Of a stretch of 64,000 nucleotides of DNA, positions 47,220 to 56,752 are shown piece after piece (position 1 is the stretch's first letter; each line of letters begins with the position of its first letter). A model generated the notes under the pieces. That model searched no databases, was not told where the DNA came from, and saw only the letters and a list, made by a program, of their open reading frames with translations. Source of the DNA: an uncultured Ruegeria sp. (GTDB lineage: Bacteria > Pseudomonadota > Alphaproteobacteria > Rhodobacterales > Rhodobacteraceae). The stretch spans positions 620,001 to 684,000 of the forward strand of contig NZ_CANNGO010000001.1 in assembly GCF_947504215.1 (NCBI RefSeq), in the 5' to 3' direction. A program made the position numbers and the translations under genes.

Positions 47220-47954
47220 CTACTGCTTGCGTGAAAATTCAACGACCGGCTCGCCATTGGCATCCAACAGAGCCAGCGCATTTCCCTGCGCTGCATAGGT
47301 GGTGACGCGCTGCAACCCTTTAAAGAACTGCCGTTCAACTTCGTCCAGTGGCGGTGGGCAGGCCATTAGGGTCGCGGCCATGTTTTCCGGGAACTCGATC
47401 CGATTGCCCGAAATCTCGGCCGTACCGCTAAAGCGATTGCAGCCTCCGGACCCGGAAAACGCGCCGCCTGACACAAATGAAAGCTCAGGCCGACGATCAG
47501 TTTCAATAGGCGCGCCATCCAACAAAACAGCAGTCCAAACTGTGTTTTCCAGCACAGCATCCTGTTGAGCCTGAACCAAAATCATGTCAGCAGAGTTCGC
47601 CGCCCCGTTCGTGAGCACCGGATAAGCCGTATCCGTGGTGAACAGCAGGTTTTGACCCTGCGTGATCGAAGCCCTGACGACGTAGCTGTGATTGTCCTGT
47701 ATCAATGTGTCGTCATAGGTCAGTTCAAAGCCGGCAGGCACGCCACCAAACGCATATCTTTGTGCTGCAAGAGTTACGGCAGGTGCGTCGACCAACGATA
47801 CATCCTGAAGCTCAACAAACAAGGTCGCGTCTGGTGGAAGGGCGATCCGCTCGCGGTAGGTGGCCGACCCTTCGACCGTTCCGGCAAAGGCCGCGCTGGC
47901 GAGCGTGGCCAGAATTGCGACGCTGGCCAGTATTGAATGACGGGTTCCGAGCAT
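47220..47954 (-). CDS. Secreted YbaY/META domain protein
   Basis: The 244-residue product has a signal peptide (LGTRHSILASVAILATLASAAFA), a YbaY-type domain (GSATYRERIALPPDATLFVELQDVSL) and a C-terminal META domain (NTVWTAVLLDGAPIE, then SFSGSGGCNRFSG-like and FPENMAATLMACPPPLDEVERQF) as in HslJ. GAGGAGATTTGAAC precedes ATG 47954. It is predicted periplasmic or lipoprotein-like; a role in envelope stress is suspected from HslJ. Confidence 0.83.
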   Translation of the reverse strand: MLGTRHSILASVAILATLASAAFAGTVEGSATYRERIALPPDATLFVELQDVSLVDAPAVTLAAQRYAFGGVPAGFELTYDDTLIQDNHSYVVRASITQGQNLLFTTDTAYPVLTNGAANSADMILVQAQQDAVLENTVWTAVLLDGAPIETDRRPELSFVSGGAFSGSGGCNRFSGTAEISGNRIEFPENMAATLMACPPPLDEVERQFFKGLQRVTTYAAQGNALALLDANGEPVVEFSRKQ

Positions 47955-48048
47955 GTTCAAATCTCCTCAGGCAATCACATCTAAAAGATCGTGCCTGATC
48001 GAACTTATGCAAGACATTCACCAACCCAGCGGCAGGTCTGTGCCGAAC

Positions 48049-49827
48049 TTACAAAGGCCAGATCAGTGGGATCAACAACGAAGCCAGCAACCCAACACTC
48101 AGGTTTAGTGGAATTCCAACCTTCATGAAATCGGTGAACCTGTAGCCACCGGGTCCGTAGACCATCATGTTGGTCTGGTACCCTATTGGTGTGGCGAACG
48201 AGGCAGAGGCTGCCACCATCACCGCCACCACCAATGGTCGCGGATCAATGCCGACAGCTTGGGCCAACCCGATCGCAATTGGTGTTACCACAACAGCAAC
48301 CGCGTTGTTGGAAACCAGTTCGGTCAAGACTGACGTCAGCAGATAAACGGCCCAGATGATCAGGAACGGCGGCAGGGTGCTAAGACCCGGTGCGATGGCC
48401 TCGACGATCAATGACACAGCGCCGGAACTGTCCAAAGCCGCACCAATTGCCAGCATTGAAAAGATGAGGGCAAGCAGGCGCCCCTCGACAAACGAAAAAG
48501 CCTCGTCCGCGTCAATGCAGCGGGTCAAAAGAACCACGGCAACAGCCAAAATCGACAGCAGCAGGATCGGAGCCACGCCCAGCGCCGCCAATGCGACAAT
48601 TCCAAAAAGCGCGGCAATAGCGATAGGGGCATGGCTGCGCCGGAACGCCCGTGCCGAAGGTTGGGTCACGTCGACCATGTCCATGTCGGCGGCCAGCTTT
48701 TGAATATCCGCCGGCGATCCTTCCAACAGCAAAGTGTCCCCGACCCGGACGACCAGATCCTCCAACTGACGACCAATATTTTGATTGCGGCGATGAACGG
48801 CGAGTACGTAGACACCGTACCGGCGCCGCAGTCGCATGGCGCCCAAAGTACGGCCCACCATGCGGCAACCGGGCGTTATCAGAACTTCAACCGTTTTGGT
48901 TTCCACAGCGGAGACCTGATCGACCCGTTTCAGTTCCTTGTTGCTCTGAAGGCTTAACAACTCGGTCATCTGGGTACGCAAAACCACCCGGTCTCCCAAT
49001 CGCAGTGCAACACCTTTTAAGTTGCGCCGCAGGGATTCATCCCCCCGGATCACGTCGATCAGGCGAACTCCGGGACGTTTGAACAGTTGCACGCCCGTGA
49101 CCTCTCGGCCAATCAGGTTGCTTTCTGGTGGGATGACCGCCTCGGTGAAAAACTTCATCTTTGACCGATCGCTGAGCATCGATGCCATACTGTCACGCTC
49201 GGGCAGCAAGCGCGGCGCGATGAACCGTAGGTAAAACATGCCGTAAATCACCAGGGCGATGCCCAGCGGCGTGACCTCGAAGATTGTGAATGGTGTCATG
49301 CCCTGTGACCGGGCCACACCGTCCACCAGCAGGTTGGTTGACGTGCCGATCAGTGTCAGGGTTCCCCCCAGAATGGCTGCATAGCTGAGCGGGATCAGCA
49401 GTTTCGAGGCCGGAACATTCAATGTCCGCGCGATTTGAATGAAAACCGGGATCATCACAACCACGACCGGCGTGTTTGACACCACGGCCGAGGCCAGAAT
49501 CACAAAGCCCATCAGCAATGCGATGGCGATCTTTGGGGACACCTGCGCCTGTCTCTGGGCCACTGATGTGAAAGCATCCAGCGCGCCGGTCCTCACCAAA
49601 GCGCCCATGATGATAAACATCGCGGCAATCGTCCAGGGGGCTGGATTAGACAGAACGATCAACGCGTTCTGGTAAGGGAGTATCCCGGTAACCAGCATCA
49701 GAGCCACGCCACCGATGGCCACAACCTCGGTCGGATAGACCTCGCGCAGGAACATGACGAACATACCCGCAACAATCATGAGCGCAAGAATCGCGCTGCC
49801 TGTGTCTGTCAGTGAAAGGAATTGCAT
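48049..49827 (-). CDS. SLC13 family permease with two TrkA_C domains
   Basis: The 592-residue protein has the DASS-like membrane domain (PILLSILAVAVVLLTRCIDADEAF) and two central RCK-C domains (LIGREVTGVQLFKRPGVRLIDV and RMVGRTLGAMRLRRRYGVYVLAVHR). Paired motifs VVSNTPVVVVMIPVFIQIA and TELVSNNAVAVVVTPIAIGLA match the permease at 42086-43858, of which it is a diverged paralogue. ATG 49827 begins directly before the first TM segment; the longer frame is unsupported. Confidence 0.88.
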   Translation of the reverse strand: MQFLSLTDTGSAILALMIVAGMFVMFLREVYPTEVVAIGGVALMLVTGILPYQNALIVLSNPAPWTIAAMFIIMGALVRTGALDAFTSVAQRQAQVSPKIAIALLMGFVILASAVVSNTPVVVVMIPVFIQIARTLNVPASKLLIPLSYAAILGGTLTLIGTSTNLLVDGVARSQGMTPFTIFEVTPLGIALVIYGMFYLRFIAPRLLPERDSMASMLSDRSKMKFFTEAVIPPESNLIGREVTGVQLFKRPGVRLIDVIRGDESLRRNLKGVALRLGDRVVLRTQMTELLSLQSNKELKRVDQVSAVETKTVEVLITPGCRMVGRTLGAMRLRRRYGVYVLAVHRRNQNIGRQLEDLVVRVGDTLLLEGSPADIQKLAADMDMVDVTQPSARAFRRSHAPIAIAALFGIVALAALGVAPILLLSILAVAVVLLTRCIDADEAFSFVEGRLLALIFSMLAIGAALDSSGAVSLIVEAIAPGLSTLPPFLIIWAVYLLTSVLTELVSNNAVAVVVTPIAIGLAQAVGIDPRPLVVAVMVAASASFATPIGYQTNMMVYGPGGYRFTDFMKVGIPLNLSVGLLASLLIPLIWPL

Positions 49828-49913
49828 TCGTGGTATTCTATCTGAACCCTGGCCCAAGCGCCTGACCAACAGTTTCACGCATTGCGTGCAACAGGGCAAG
49901 CCCGACGTCTCTT

Positions 49914-50726
49914 TTAAGGGCCTGCCTGTTCCAGACGTCCACCCACGCGCACCATGCGCACCGATTTGGCCTGACCGGTGCGGTCGTCGGTGTCTACAAA
50001 CACTCCGCTTAGGGTGGCCTCGCCATTGGCCGGTGTAAACCGCGTCTTGGGCATGCCGGTGATGAATCGACGCAGCGGTTCCTGTTTGTCCATGCCGATC
50101 ACCGAGTCGTAGTCACCGCACATACCGGCATCGGTCAGATACCCTGTTCCTTGGGGCAGAACTTGAGAATCCGCCGTTGGGATATGCGTGTGCGTTCCCA
50201 CGACAAGGCTGGCACGCCCATCGCAATAATGGCCCATCGCCATTTTTTCCGAGGTCGCCTCGCAGTGCATATCGACAATGATCGCCTGCGCCTGCCCGCC
50301 ACGCGGGTGGGATTTCAGGATAGGTTCGATGGCCGAGAACGGATCATCGAAGGGGCGCTTCATGAACACCTGCCCCAGCACCTGAACCACCAGCACCTTA
50401 CGACCTCCGGGCGCTCTGAACAGCCGATGCCCCCGTCCGGGCGCGCCCTTAGCAAAATTCACCGGGCGCACGATACGCTGTTCTTTCTCAATGAATTGCA
50501 GCATGTCTTTCTGGTCAAAAGCATGATCGCCTAAGGTTACGCAATCAGCCCCGGCATCCAACAGCAGCTTGGCGTGATCACCGGTCAGGCCCATCCCGTT
50601 CGAGGCGTTTTCACCGTTGACCACAACAAAATCCAAACGCCACTCGTCGCGAAGACGCGGCAAGTGCGCTTGAATGGCCGCGCGTCCAGCACGACCCATG
50701 ACATCACCCAGAAACAAAATTCTCAT
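49914..50726 (-). CDS. YmdB-like metallophosphoesterase (TIGR00282 family)
   Basis: The 270-residue protein has MRILFLGDVMGRAGR, VVNGENASNGMGLTGDHAKLLL, TLGDHAFDQKD, VDMHCEATSEK and VVGTHTHIPTAD, a complete binuclear metallophosphoesterase set. In Bacillus the homologue hydrolyses 2',3'-cAMP and affects RNA turnover and biofilm state. Its neighbour across DUF333 is 5-formyltetrahydrofolate cyclo-ligase, a pairing common in alphaproteobacteria. The ATG at 50726 begins the core fold. Confidence 0.92.
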   Translation of the reverse strand: MRILFLGDVMGRAGRAAIQAHLPRLRDEWRLDFVVVNGENASNGMGLTGDHAKLLLDAGADCVTLGDHAFDQKDMLQFIEKEQRIVRPVNFAKGAPGRGHRLFRAPGGRKVLVVQVLGQVFMKRPFDDPFSAIEPILKSHPRGGQAQAIIVDMHCEATSEKMAMGHYCDGRASLVVGTHTHIPTADSQVLPQGTGYLTDAGMCGDYDSVIGMDKQEPLRRFITGMPKTRFTPANGEATLSGVFVDTDDRTGQAKSVRMVRVGGRLEQAGP

Positions 50727-50858
50727 ATTCCGGGTCGTAGGGGCTGCGCACGGCAATAACAAGGCGGAACCGTGCAAATTACAGGCCTCGGCGCAGTCTT
50801 GTAATCACATACGAAGATGCCAATCTGAAACGCAGCAATTTTGTTCACGGAGAATTTC

Positions 50859-51092
50859 ATGAAACCGCTTGCCGTAACCGCGATCGCCGCTTTTGCCACC
50901 ACAGGTGCCTGGGCGCAGGCGACGACCAAGACAACGATGGCCAACCCCGCCGCCACGTTTTGCGTCGAAAACGATGGAGAGTATCAGATTCGAAAAAACT
51001 CAGACGGCAGCGAGTACGGTGTCTGCATCCTGAAAGACGGCACCGAGGTCGATGCCTGGGACTACCTGCGCAGCCATTTCGAAAACCAATAG
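50859..51092 (+). CDS. DUF333 domain-containing secreted protein
   Basis: The 77-residue product has a signal peptide (MKPLAVTAIAAFATTGAWA) and a DUF333 domain: MANPAATFCVENDGEYQIRK, GSEYGVCILKDGTEVDAWDYLR, with the two conserved cysteines. GGAGA precedes ATG 50859. Such proteins are sometimes labelled putative hemolysin. It is inserted on the opposite strand between the phosphoesterase and cyclo-ligase genes. Confidence 0.87.
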   Translation: MKPLAVTAIAAFATTGAWAQATTKTTMANPAATFCVENDGEYQIRKNSDGSEYGVCILKDGTEVDAWDYLRSHFENQ

Positions 51093-51094
51093 GG

Positions 51095-51652
51095 TTAGAA
51101 AGTAAGCACTCGGCTTTCTGTGACAACCATGTTCAGCGGCTGATCCGTTGGCTCAAGCGGTAGGTTTTCGGCCTCTTGAGCGTCGAAGGCAAAGCCAATG
51201 GCCAGCGTAGGGCGTTTGGTGCGCAGACCTTCCAATGTGCGATCATAGAAGCCGCCACCATAGCCCAGCCTGCCTCCTTGCGCGTCAAATGCAACCAGCG
51301 GCACGATCAGAATTTCAGGATCGAAGTAGTCATCAATTTCAGGTATTTTCGCCCCGAAGGGACCGTCCTTCAGTATGCCTTCGGGCGACCAGCGGGAAAA
51401 CTTCAGCGGCTGTCCGGCCGCCTGAATCACTGGCACACCCACGGGCCCATAGGCTATGGCCTCGGACATAGCCGGTAGCGGATCAATTTCGGTCCTGATG
51501 GGCATGTATCCTGACAACGGCACACCCCGGTATCCGGCCAGAACTTCGGATAAACGTCCCGCTGCGCCCGCTGGGCGCGTGTCGAAAGCTCCTTTGCGGC
51601 GGGCAAACGCCACCTTGCGTGCGACGGCTTTGATTTCGGTCAGATCGGTCAC
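51095..51652 (-). CDS. 5-formyltetrahydrofolate cyclo-ligase
   Basis: The 185-residue enzyme has KVAFARRKGAFDTRP near the N-terminus, GYMPIRTEIDP, DPEILIVPLVAFDAQGGRLGYGGGFYDRTL (the ATP/substrate signature) and AIGFAFDAQE. It converts 5-formyl-THF to 5,10-methenyl-THF using ATP. The start is GTG 51652, whose GTGA overlaps the mgtE stop; no ATG fits. It forms an operon with mgtE. Confidence 0.92.
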   Translation of the reverse strand: MTDLTEIKAVARKVAFARRKGAFDTRPAGAAGRLSEVLAGYRGVPLSGYMPIRTEIDPLPAMSEAIAYGPVGVPVIQAAGQPLKFSRWSPEGILKDGPFGAKIPEIDDYFDPEILIVPLVAFDAQGGRLGYGGGFYDRTLEGLRTKRPTLAIGFAFDAQEAENLPLEPTDQPLNMVVTESRVLTF

Positions 51653-53043
51653 AAAAGCACCACGCTGGCAAGTCCCAAGAAGATGAAGAACCCCATGACA
51701 TCGGTGGTCGTGGTCACGAAGGTTCCAGACGCCAGCGCCGGGTCAACACCCAAACGGTCCAGCACCACAGGTACTACCGTACCGGCAAAACCCGCGATGA
51801 TCATGTTCACGACCAAAGCCGACCCAATCACGACCCCCAACAACGGAGAGCCAAACCAAAGCATTCCGACAGTCCCAAGAACGATGGCAAAACACAGCCC
51901 GTTCAGCATGCCCACCAGAAGCTCGCGCCGGATCACCCGCATGACGTTCGCGCCCGTCAGATCGCGCGTGGCCAAGGCACGCACTGCGACTGTCAAGGAT
52001 TGTGTGCCCGCATTCCCGCCCATCGACGCCACGATTGGCATCAAAATGGCCAGTGCGACCAGTTGATCAATCGCTGCTTCAAATTGCGAGATCACCAGCG
52101 ACGCACAAATGGATGTGCACAGGTTAACCGCCAACCAAGGTAGACGCCGCCGACTGGTGGCAGCAACACTGTCAGACAGAGAGCTTTCGTTGCTGACACC
52201 CGCCAGGCGCAAGATGTCTTCTTCGTGCTCCTCATCCAGAACAACCATCGCGTCGTCGATCGTGATTACGCCAACCAGGCGGCCATCCGCATCTACCACA
52301 GGGGCCGAGATCAGGTGGTACTGGTTGAAGGCATAGGCCACATCCTCTTCGTCCTGATCGACGGGGATCGTGTGAAATTCCTCTTCTGCGATATCGTGAA
52401 GGGGCACTTCGCGCCGCGTGGCCATCAGCATGCCTAAGGTCACTTGGGCGACGGGTTTCAGCCGCGGGTCCACCAGAACAATATGGTAGAACTGGTCAGG
52501 CAGGTCATCATTGGCGCGCATGAAGTCAATGGCTTGTCCAACCGACCAATGCTCGGGCGCCATAACCACTTCGCGCTGCATAAGACGACCGGCAGAATTT
52601 TCGGGATAGGCCAGCGCCTGTTCCGCGGCAACCCGTTCGGAATCCTCAAGCGCATCCAGAATCGTTTCTTGCTGCGGTTCCTCAAGATCTTCCAGCAGGT
52701 CAACGACATCATCGCTTTCCATGTCCCGAACCGCCTCGGCCAGAACATCCGGGTTAAGGACATTGATGATTTCTTCGCGAACGGCTTCATCCAGTTCTGA
52801 CAGGATGTCCCCGTCAAAATCCTTGTCATACAATCGGATCAAACGAGCCCGATCGTATGGGTTGATCTGTTCAAGAAGGTCGGCGATGTCGGCCGGGTGC
52901 AACGGCTCCATCAGCTCGATCAGCTTGTCGCGATCTTCCACGTCCAAGGTGTACAGAATGGTCGCCACGCTCTTGCGATCCAGCGCATAGACGTCTTCGT
53001 CCCGGGGCTGATCAGGTTTGGCTTCGTCAATGCCTGTCGTCAT
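51649..53043 (-). CDS. mgtE: Magnesium transporter MgtE
   Basis: The 464-residue protein has the cytoplasmic N domain (LIELMEPLHPADIADLLEQINPYDR), two CBS domains (HIVLVDPRLKPVAQVTLGML; ISAPVVDADGRLVGVITIDD) and five TM helices at the end, including the NAGTQSLTVAVRALATRDL pore motif and GTVVPVVLDRLGVDPA. It is a Mg2+ channel gated by cytosolic Mg2+. AGAGGGGCAGCGC precedes the ATG. Confidence 0.95.
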   Translation of the reverse strand: MTTGIDEAKPDQPRDEDVYALDRKSVATILYTLDVEDRDKLIELMEPLHPADIADLLEQINPYDRARLIRLYDKDFDGDILSELDEAVREEIINVLNPDVLAEAVRDMESDDVVDLLEDLEEPQQETILDALEDSERVAAEQALAYPENSAGRLMQREVVMAPEHWSVGQAIDFMRANDDLPDQFYHIVLVDPRLKPVAQVTLGMLMATRREVPLHDIAEEEFHTIPVDQDEEDVAYAFNQYHLISAPVVDADGRLVGVITIDDAMVVLDEEHEEDILRLAGVSNESSLSDSVAATSRRRLPWLAVNLCTSICASLVISQFEAAIDQLVALAILMPIVASMGGNAGTQSLTVAVRALATRDLTGANVMRVIRRELLVGMLNGLCFAIVLGTVGMLWFGSPLLGVVIGSALVVNMIIAGFAGTVVPVVLDRLGVDPALASGTFVTTTTDVMGFFIFLGLASVVLL

Positions 53044-53182
53044 GCGCTGCCCCTCTTTCACGGCGATTGGCCCTTAAATAGAAGAAGCAGCTACCGGAAA
53101 ACAATGACAATGCTCAGATTTACCCGCATCTTTCCCCCGCTTATGCTGCAGAGCGGTCCAAAACACTTGGAGATTAGGGCAA

Positions 53183-54469
53183 ATGGCGCACAAGACGCTT
53201 TTGAAAGGGCGGGTATTGAGTTTTGACGGATCACCCTTCGAGGGTGAGCCGACCGATGCAATCCGCCTTAACGAAGCAGTTTTGGTTCAGGACGGGCACA
53301 TTGCGGAACTCGGGACAGCTGACAGTCTGATCCGGTCGTATCCCGAGGCCGAGGTCAGAGATCATGGTGACCACCTGATCATGGCCGGTTTCGTCGACCC
53401 CCACGTGCACTATCCGCAAACCGCCATGATCGCCAGCTGGGGCAAGCGCCTGATCGACTGGTTGAACACTTACACCTTCCCAGAAGAGATGAAATTCGGC
53501 GATATCGACTATGCAAAGGAAGTTGCCAATCGCTATCTCGACCTCACAACGGCACATGGCACGACGACGATGTGCAGTTTTTGCACGATTCATCCCGAGA
53601 GCGTTGACGCATTCTTTGGTGCCGCGCAAGAACGCGGGCAACGCGTTGTGGCTGGAAAAACCTGTATGGATCGCAATGCGCCCGACGGGCTACGCGATTC
53701 CGCACAAACGGCCTATGACCAGTCCGCAGCCCTGCTGGAGAAATGGCACGGTGTTGACCGCCTGTCCTACGCGATCACGCCACGGTTTTCGCCGACATCC
53801 ACACCGGAACAACTGGAAGCCATGGGTGCCCTTTGGGCAGAGCATCCGCATTGCCTGATGCAAACGCATCTGAGCGAACAGACCGACGAGATTGAATGGG
53901 TCCGATCCTTGTTCCCGGATGCACGTGATTACCTGGACACGTATGAGAAATTCGGTCTTTTGGGTCAGAACGGTGTCTACGGCCATGTCATCCATTTGGA
54001 AGACCGCGAACGCCATCGGCTGCGCGAGGTAGACGCCGCGCTGGTCCATTGTCCGACATCGAACACATTCATCGGTTCTGGCCTCTTTGACATGAACGGA
54101 CTGATTGCCGAAGGTCATCGGATCGGTCTGGCCACTGATACCGGCGGCGGGTCAAGCTTTTCGATGTTGCGTACAATGGCGTCTGCCTATGAAGTCGGCC
54201 AGTTGCGCGGGCGCCCGCTGCACCCGGCCCAACTGCTTTGGCTGGGAACAGTCGGATCCGCCCGAACTTTGCGGATGGGCGCGAGCATAGGCAACATCGT
54301 TCCGGGGATGGAGGCGGATCTGGTCGTGCTGGACTTGGCTTCGACCCCTGCCATTGCACAGCGCGAAGCCCACGCCAATGACATTTGGGAAGCTGTTTTC
54401 CCGACCATCATGATGGGCGATGACCGGGCAGTATCCGAGGTTTGGATCGGCGGGAAACGGGCCGCCTAG
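53183..54469 (+). CDS. guaD: Guanine deaminase
   Basis: The 428-residue amidohydrolase has the HxH metal site DPHVHYP (His74, His76), FCTIHPES, a QTHLSEQTDEI motif with the third metal His and Glu, and GLATDTGGGSSFSML with the catalytic Asp. The 428-residue size and HLSEQ motif fit guanine deaminase, converting guanine to xanthine. Its TAG shares CTAG with the stop of the convergent amidohydrolase gene. Confidence 0.92.
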   Translation: MAHKTLLKGRVLSFDGSPFEGEPTDAIRLNEAVLVQDGHIAELGTADSLIRSYPEAEVRDHGDHLIMAGFVDPHVHYPQTAMIASWGKRLIDWLNTYTFPEEMKFGDIDYAKEVANRYLDLTTAHGTTTMCSFCTIHPESVDAFFGAAQERGQRVVAGKTCMDRNAPDGLRDSAQTAYDQSAALLEKWHGVDRLSYAITPRFSPTSTPEQLEAMGALWAEHPHCLMQTHLSEQTDEIEWVRSLFPDARDYLDTYEKFGLLGQNGVYGHVIHLEDRERHRLREVDAALVHCPTSNTFIGSGLFDMNGLIAEGHRIGLATDTGGGSSFSMLRTMASAYEVGQLRGRPLHPAQLLWLGTVGSARTLRMGASIGNIVPGMEADLVVLDLASTPAIAQREAHANDIWEAVFPTIMMGDDRAVSEVWIGGKRAA

Positions 54470-55800
54470 TCCCGCAGCGCCCGCGCAAGGGTATTCTGAC
54501 GCTCGATGACCCTTGGCAGATCGATGGTTGTCAGATGTCCGTCGCGAACAATCTGGCGCCCTTCGACAAACAGGTGGCGAACGCGCGTCGGACCTGCCAA
54601 AAGCAAAGCGGCAGGGTCCCAGCTGCCTGCGCTTTCAACGCAGCGCGTATCCCAAACCGCGATATCAGCGCGTTTGCCGGGCATCAGGCGACCGCAATCG
54701 GGGCGACCGAGCACATCTGCGCCACCTCGTGTCGCGATCTCAAGGGCTTCGCGGGCCGACATGGCATCCGCCCCGTTCGCGACGCGCTGCAACAACATGG
54801 CCTGTCGCGCCTCAGCCATCAGGTTGCCGATGTCATTGCTGGCAGAACCGTCGACACCAAGGCCAACCTGCACGCCGCAGTCCCGCATGGCTCGCACCGG
54901 GGCGATACCTGACCCCAAACGACAATTCGAACAGGGGCAATGGGCAACACCGGTTCTGGTCCTGGCAAACAGATCAATTTCAGCCCCATCCAGCTTGACG
55001 CAATGTGCGTGCCAGACATCCTGACCCGTCCACCCCAGATCTTCGGCATACTGGCCCGGACGACAGCCAAATTGAGCCTTGGAATAGGCGATATCTTCGT
55101 CGTTCTCGGCCAGATGTGTGTGCAACATCACGCCTTTGTCCCGCGCCAGCAACGCCGTGTCCCGCATCAAGTCGCGACTAACCGAGAACGGCGAACAGGG
55201 TGCCAGCCCCACGCGGCACATGGACCCTTCACGAGGATCATGAAACGCGTCCACAACACGAATCATGTCGTTCAGGATATCACTTTCGGCTTCGGCCAGA
55301 CTGTCTGGAGGAAGACCACCGTCGCTTTCTCCAATACTCATCGCGCCGCGTGTGGGATGAAACCTTAGGCCCAGCTCGGAAGCAGCCGCAATGGTATCCT
55401 CTAATCGTGACCCATTTGGGTACAGATATAGATGGTCCGAACTGAGCGTGCATCCGGACAAGGCAAGTTCCGCCAACCCGATCTGAGCCGACGTAAACAT
55501 CTCATCCGGGCCGAACCGCGCCCATATCGGATAGAGGGTCTGCAGCCATCCAAACAGCAACGCGTCCTGTCCCCCGGGGACAGCTCGGGTCAGTGTTTGA
55601 TAAAGATGGTGATGGGTATTCACCAGACCTGGTGTCACAACACAGCCTGACGCATCATGGACATCGCCGTTCGTCGCCAATCCGTGACCGATCTGAACGA
55701 TCTGGCCGCTGTCAATCAAGATGTCTGCACCGGACAATTCGCGCCGTTTGTCGTCCATTGTTAAAACAGAATCAGCGTTTTTGATCAGAAATTCGGTCAT
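54466..55800 (-). CDS. 8-oxoguanine deaminase-like amidohydrolase
   Basis: The 444-residue protein is a TRZ/ATZ-type amidohydrolase: VNTHHHLYQTLTRAVPGG (metal His at 63 and 65), LHTHLAENDEDI, WHAHCVKLDGAEIDLFART and GLGVDGSASNDIGNLMAEARQAML. The sequence pattern and neighbouring guaD support 8-oxoguanine deaminase, giving urate; hydroxydechloroatrazine-type activity cannot be excluded. ATG 55800 is used; the upstream frame extension overlaps hisN and has no ribosome binding site. Confidence 0.84.
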   Translation of the reverse strand: MTEFLIKNADSVLTMDDKRRELSGADILIDSGQIVQIGHGLATNGDVHDASGCVVTPGLVNTHHHLYQTLTRAVPGGQDALLFGWLQTLYPIWARFGPDEMFTSAQIGLAELALSGCTLSSDHLYLYPNGSRLEDTIAAASELGLRFHPTRGAMSIGESDGGLPPDSLAEAESDILNDMIRVVDAFHDPREGSMCRVGLAPCSPFSVSRDLMRDTALLARDKGVMLHTHLAENDEDIAYSKAQFGCRPGQYAEDLGWTGQDVWHAHCVKLDGAEIDLFARTRTGVAHCPCSNCRLGSGIAPVRAMRDCGVQVGLGVDGSASNDIGNLMAEARQAMLLQRVANGADAMSAREALEIATRGGADVLGRPDCGRLMPGKRADIAVWDTRCVESAGSWDPAALLLAGPTRVRHLFVEGRQIVRDGHLTTIDLPRVIERQNTLARALRD

Positions 55801-55915
55801 ATGAGCCCTCCTGCATATGCCCGTCTCATGCAAGGAGTGCGAAAGCTGGTGGAAAACGGGCGCAAGAACCAGCTTGGACTGATGTACCTGCCTACAGGCG
55901 CTACGGCAACAGAAT

Positions 55916-56707
55916 TCAGTAGTGGCGCAAGATCTCCAGCGCGGCAGTGTGAATCTCGGGGTTGGCCGCTGCCAATACCCGACCGCCATTATGGGCCGGG
56001 CCACCTTGCCAGTCTGTTACGATCCCGCCCGCCGCATGAATGACTGCAATAGGCGCCTGAATGTCATAGGCGTTCAAACCGGCCTCGATCACCAGGTCTG
56101 CCTGACCCGCCGCAACCAGTGCATAGGCGTAACAATCCATTCCGTATCGCGTCAGTTGAACCTGTTCGGCGACGGAGCGAAACCCTGCAGCCTCTTCCGA
56201 TGTGCCAACCTCCGGAAAAGTCGTAAACAACATCGCTTGATCTAAGGCCTTGGTCGCACGCGTTTTCAGTGCGCTGGTGCCCAACGGACCGGTGACCTGC
56301 GCGATCTCTGGCGTGCCGACAAAACGCTCGCCGATATAGGGCTGATCAATCACACCCAAAACTGGCCCGTCCCGAGTGCTAAGTGCAATCAAGACACCCC
56401 AAGTCGGTGTGCCGCTGATAAATCCACGGGTTCCGTCAATTGGGTCTAAAACCCAGGTACGTCCACTGACGCCTTCGGTGTGACCGAATTCTTCGCCAAA
56501 AATACCGTCATCGGGGCAATGACGGGACAGCACGTCTCGCATCGCCTTCTCTGCCGCACGATCCGCAATCGTTACCGGATCAAAGCCTTCGGCCAGTTTG
56601 TTGGATGTTTCGAGATTTCCTTGCCGGAAATACGGAAGAATGGCCGCGCGTGCTGCGTCGGCCATTTCCTCGGCAACTTCTATATCACTTACCTGGGTCG
56701 TTCGCAT
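55916..56707 (-). CDS. hisN: Inositol monophosphatase family, histidinol-phosphatase type (HisN)
   Basis: The 263-residue protein has motif A WVLDPIDGTRGFISGTPTWG, upstream Glu in DDGIFGEEFG, and motif B AYDIQAPIAVIHAAGGIVTDWQG. The TRGFISG variant is typical of HisN (histidinol-phosphate phosphatase) rather than SuhB (TKNF). No other his gene is present, so the assignment is by sequence only. Mg2+ dependent, cytoplasmic. Confidence 0.85.
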   Translation of the reverse strand: MRTTQVSDIEVAEEMADAARAAILPYFRQGNLETSNKLAEGFDPVTIADRAAEKAMRDVLSRHCPDDGIFGEEFGHTEGVSGRTWVLDPIDGTRGFISGTPTWGVLIALSTRDGPVLGVIDQPYIGERFVGTPEIAQVTGPLGTSALKTRATKALDQAMLFTTFPEVGTSEEAAGFRSVAEQVQLTRYGMDCYAYALVAAGQADLVIEAGLNAYDIQAPIAVIHAAGGIVTDWQGGPAHNGGRVLAAANPEIHTAALEILRHY

Positions 56708-56752
56708 GCAGCAGAGGTGCGATTAACGCCCCAGATAGTCAAGCGGGATTTA

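Noticed and set aside
50727..50858. 6S RNA gene between the phosphoesterase and cyclo-ligase genes
   Set aside because: 6S RNA is often linked to the cyclo-ligase gene, but this 132-bp gap is too short and shows no matching hairpin; only a small inverted repeat ATTACA/TGTAAT is present.
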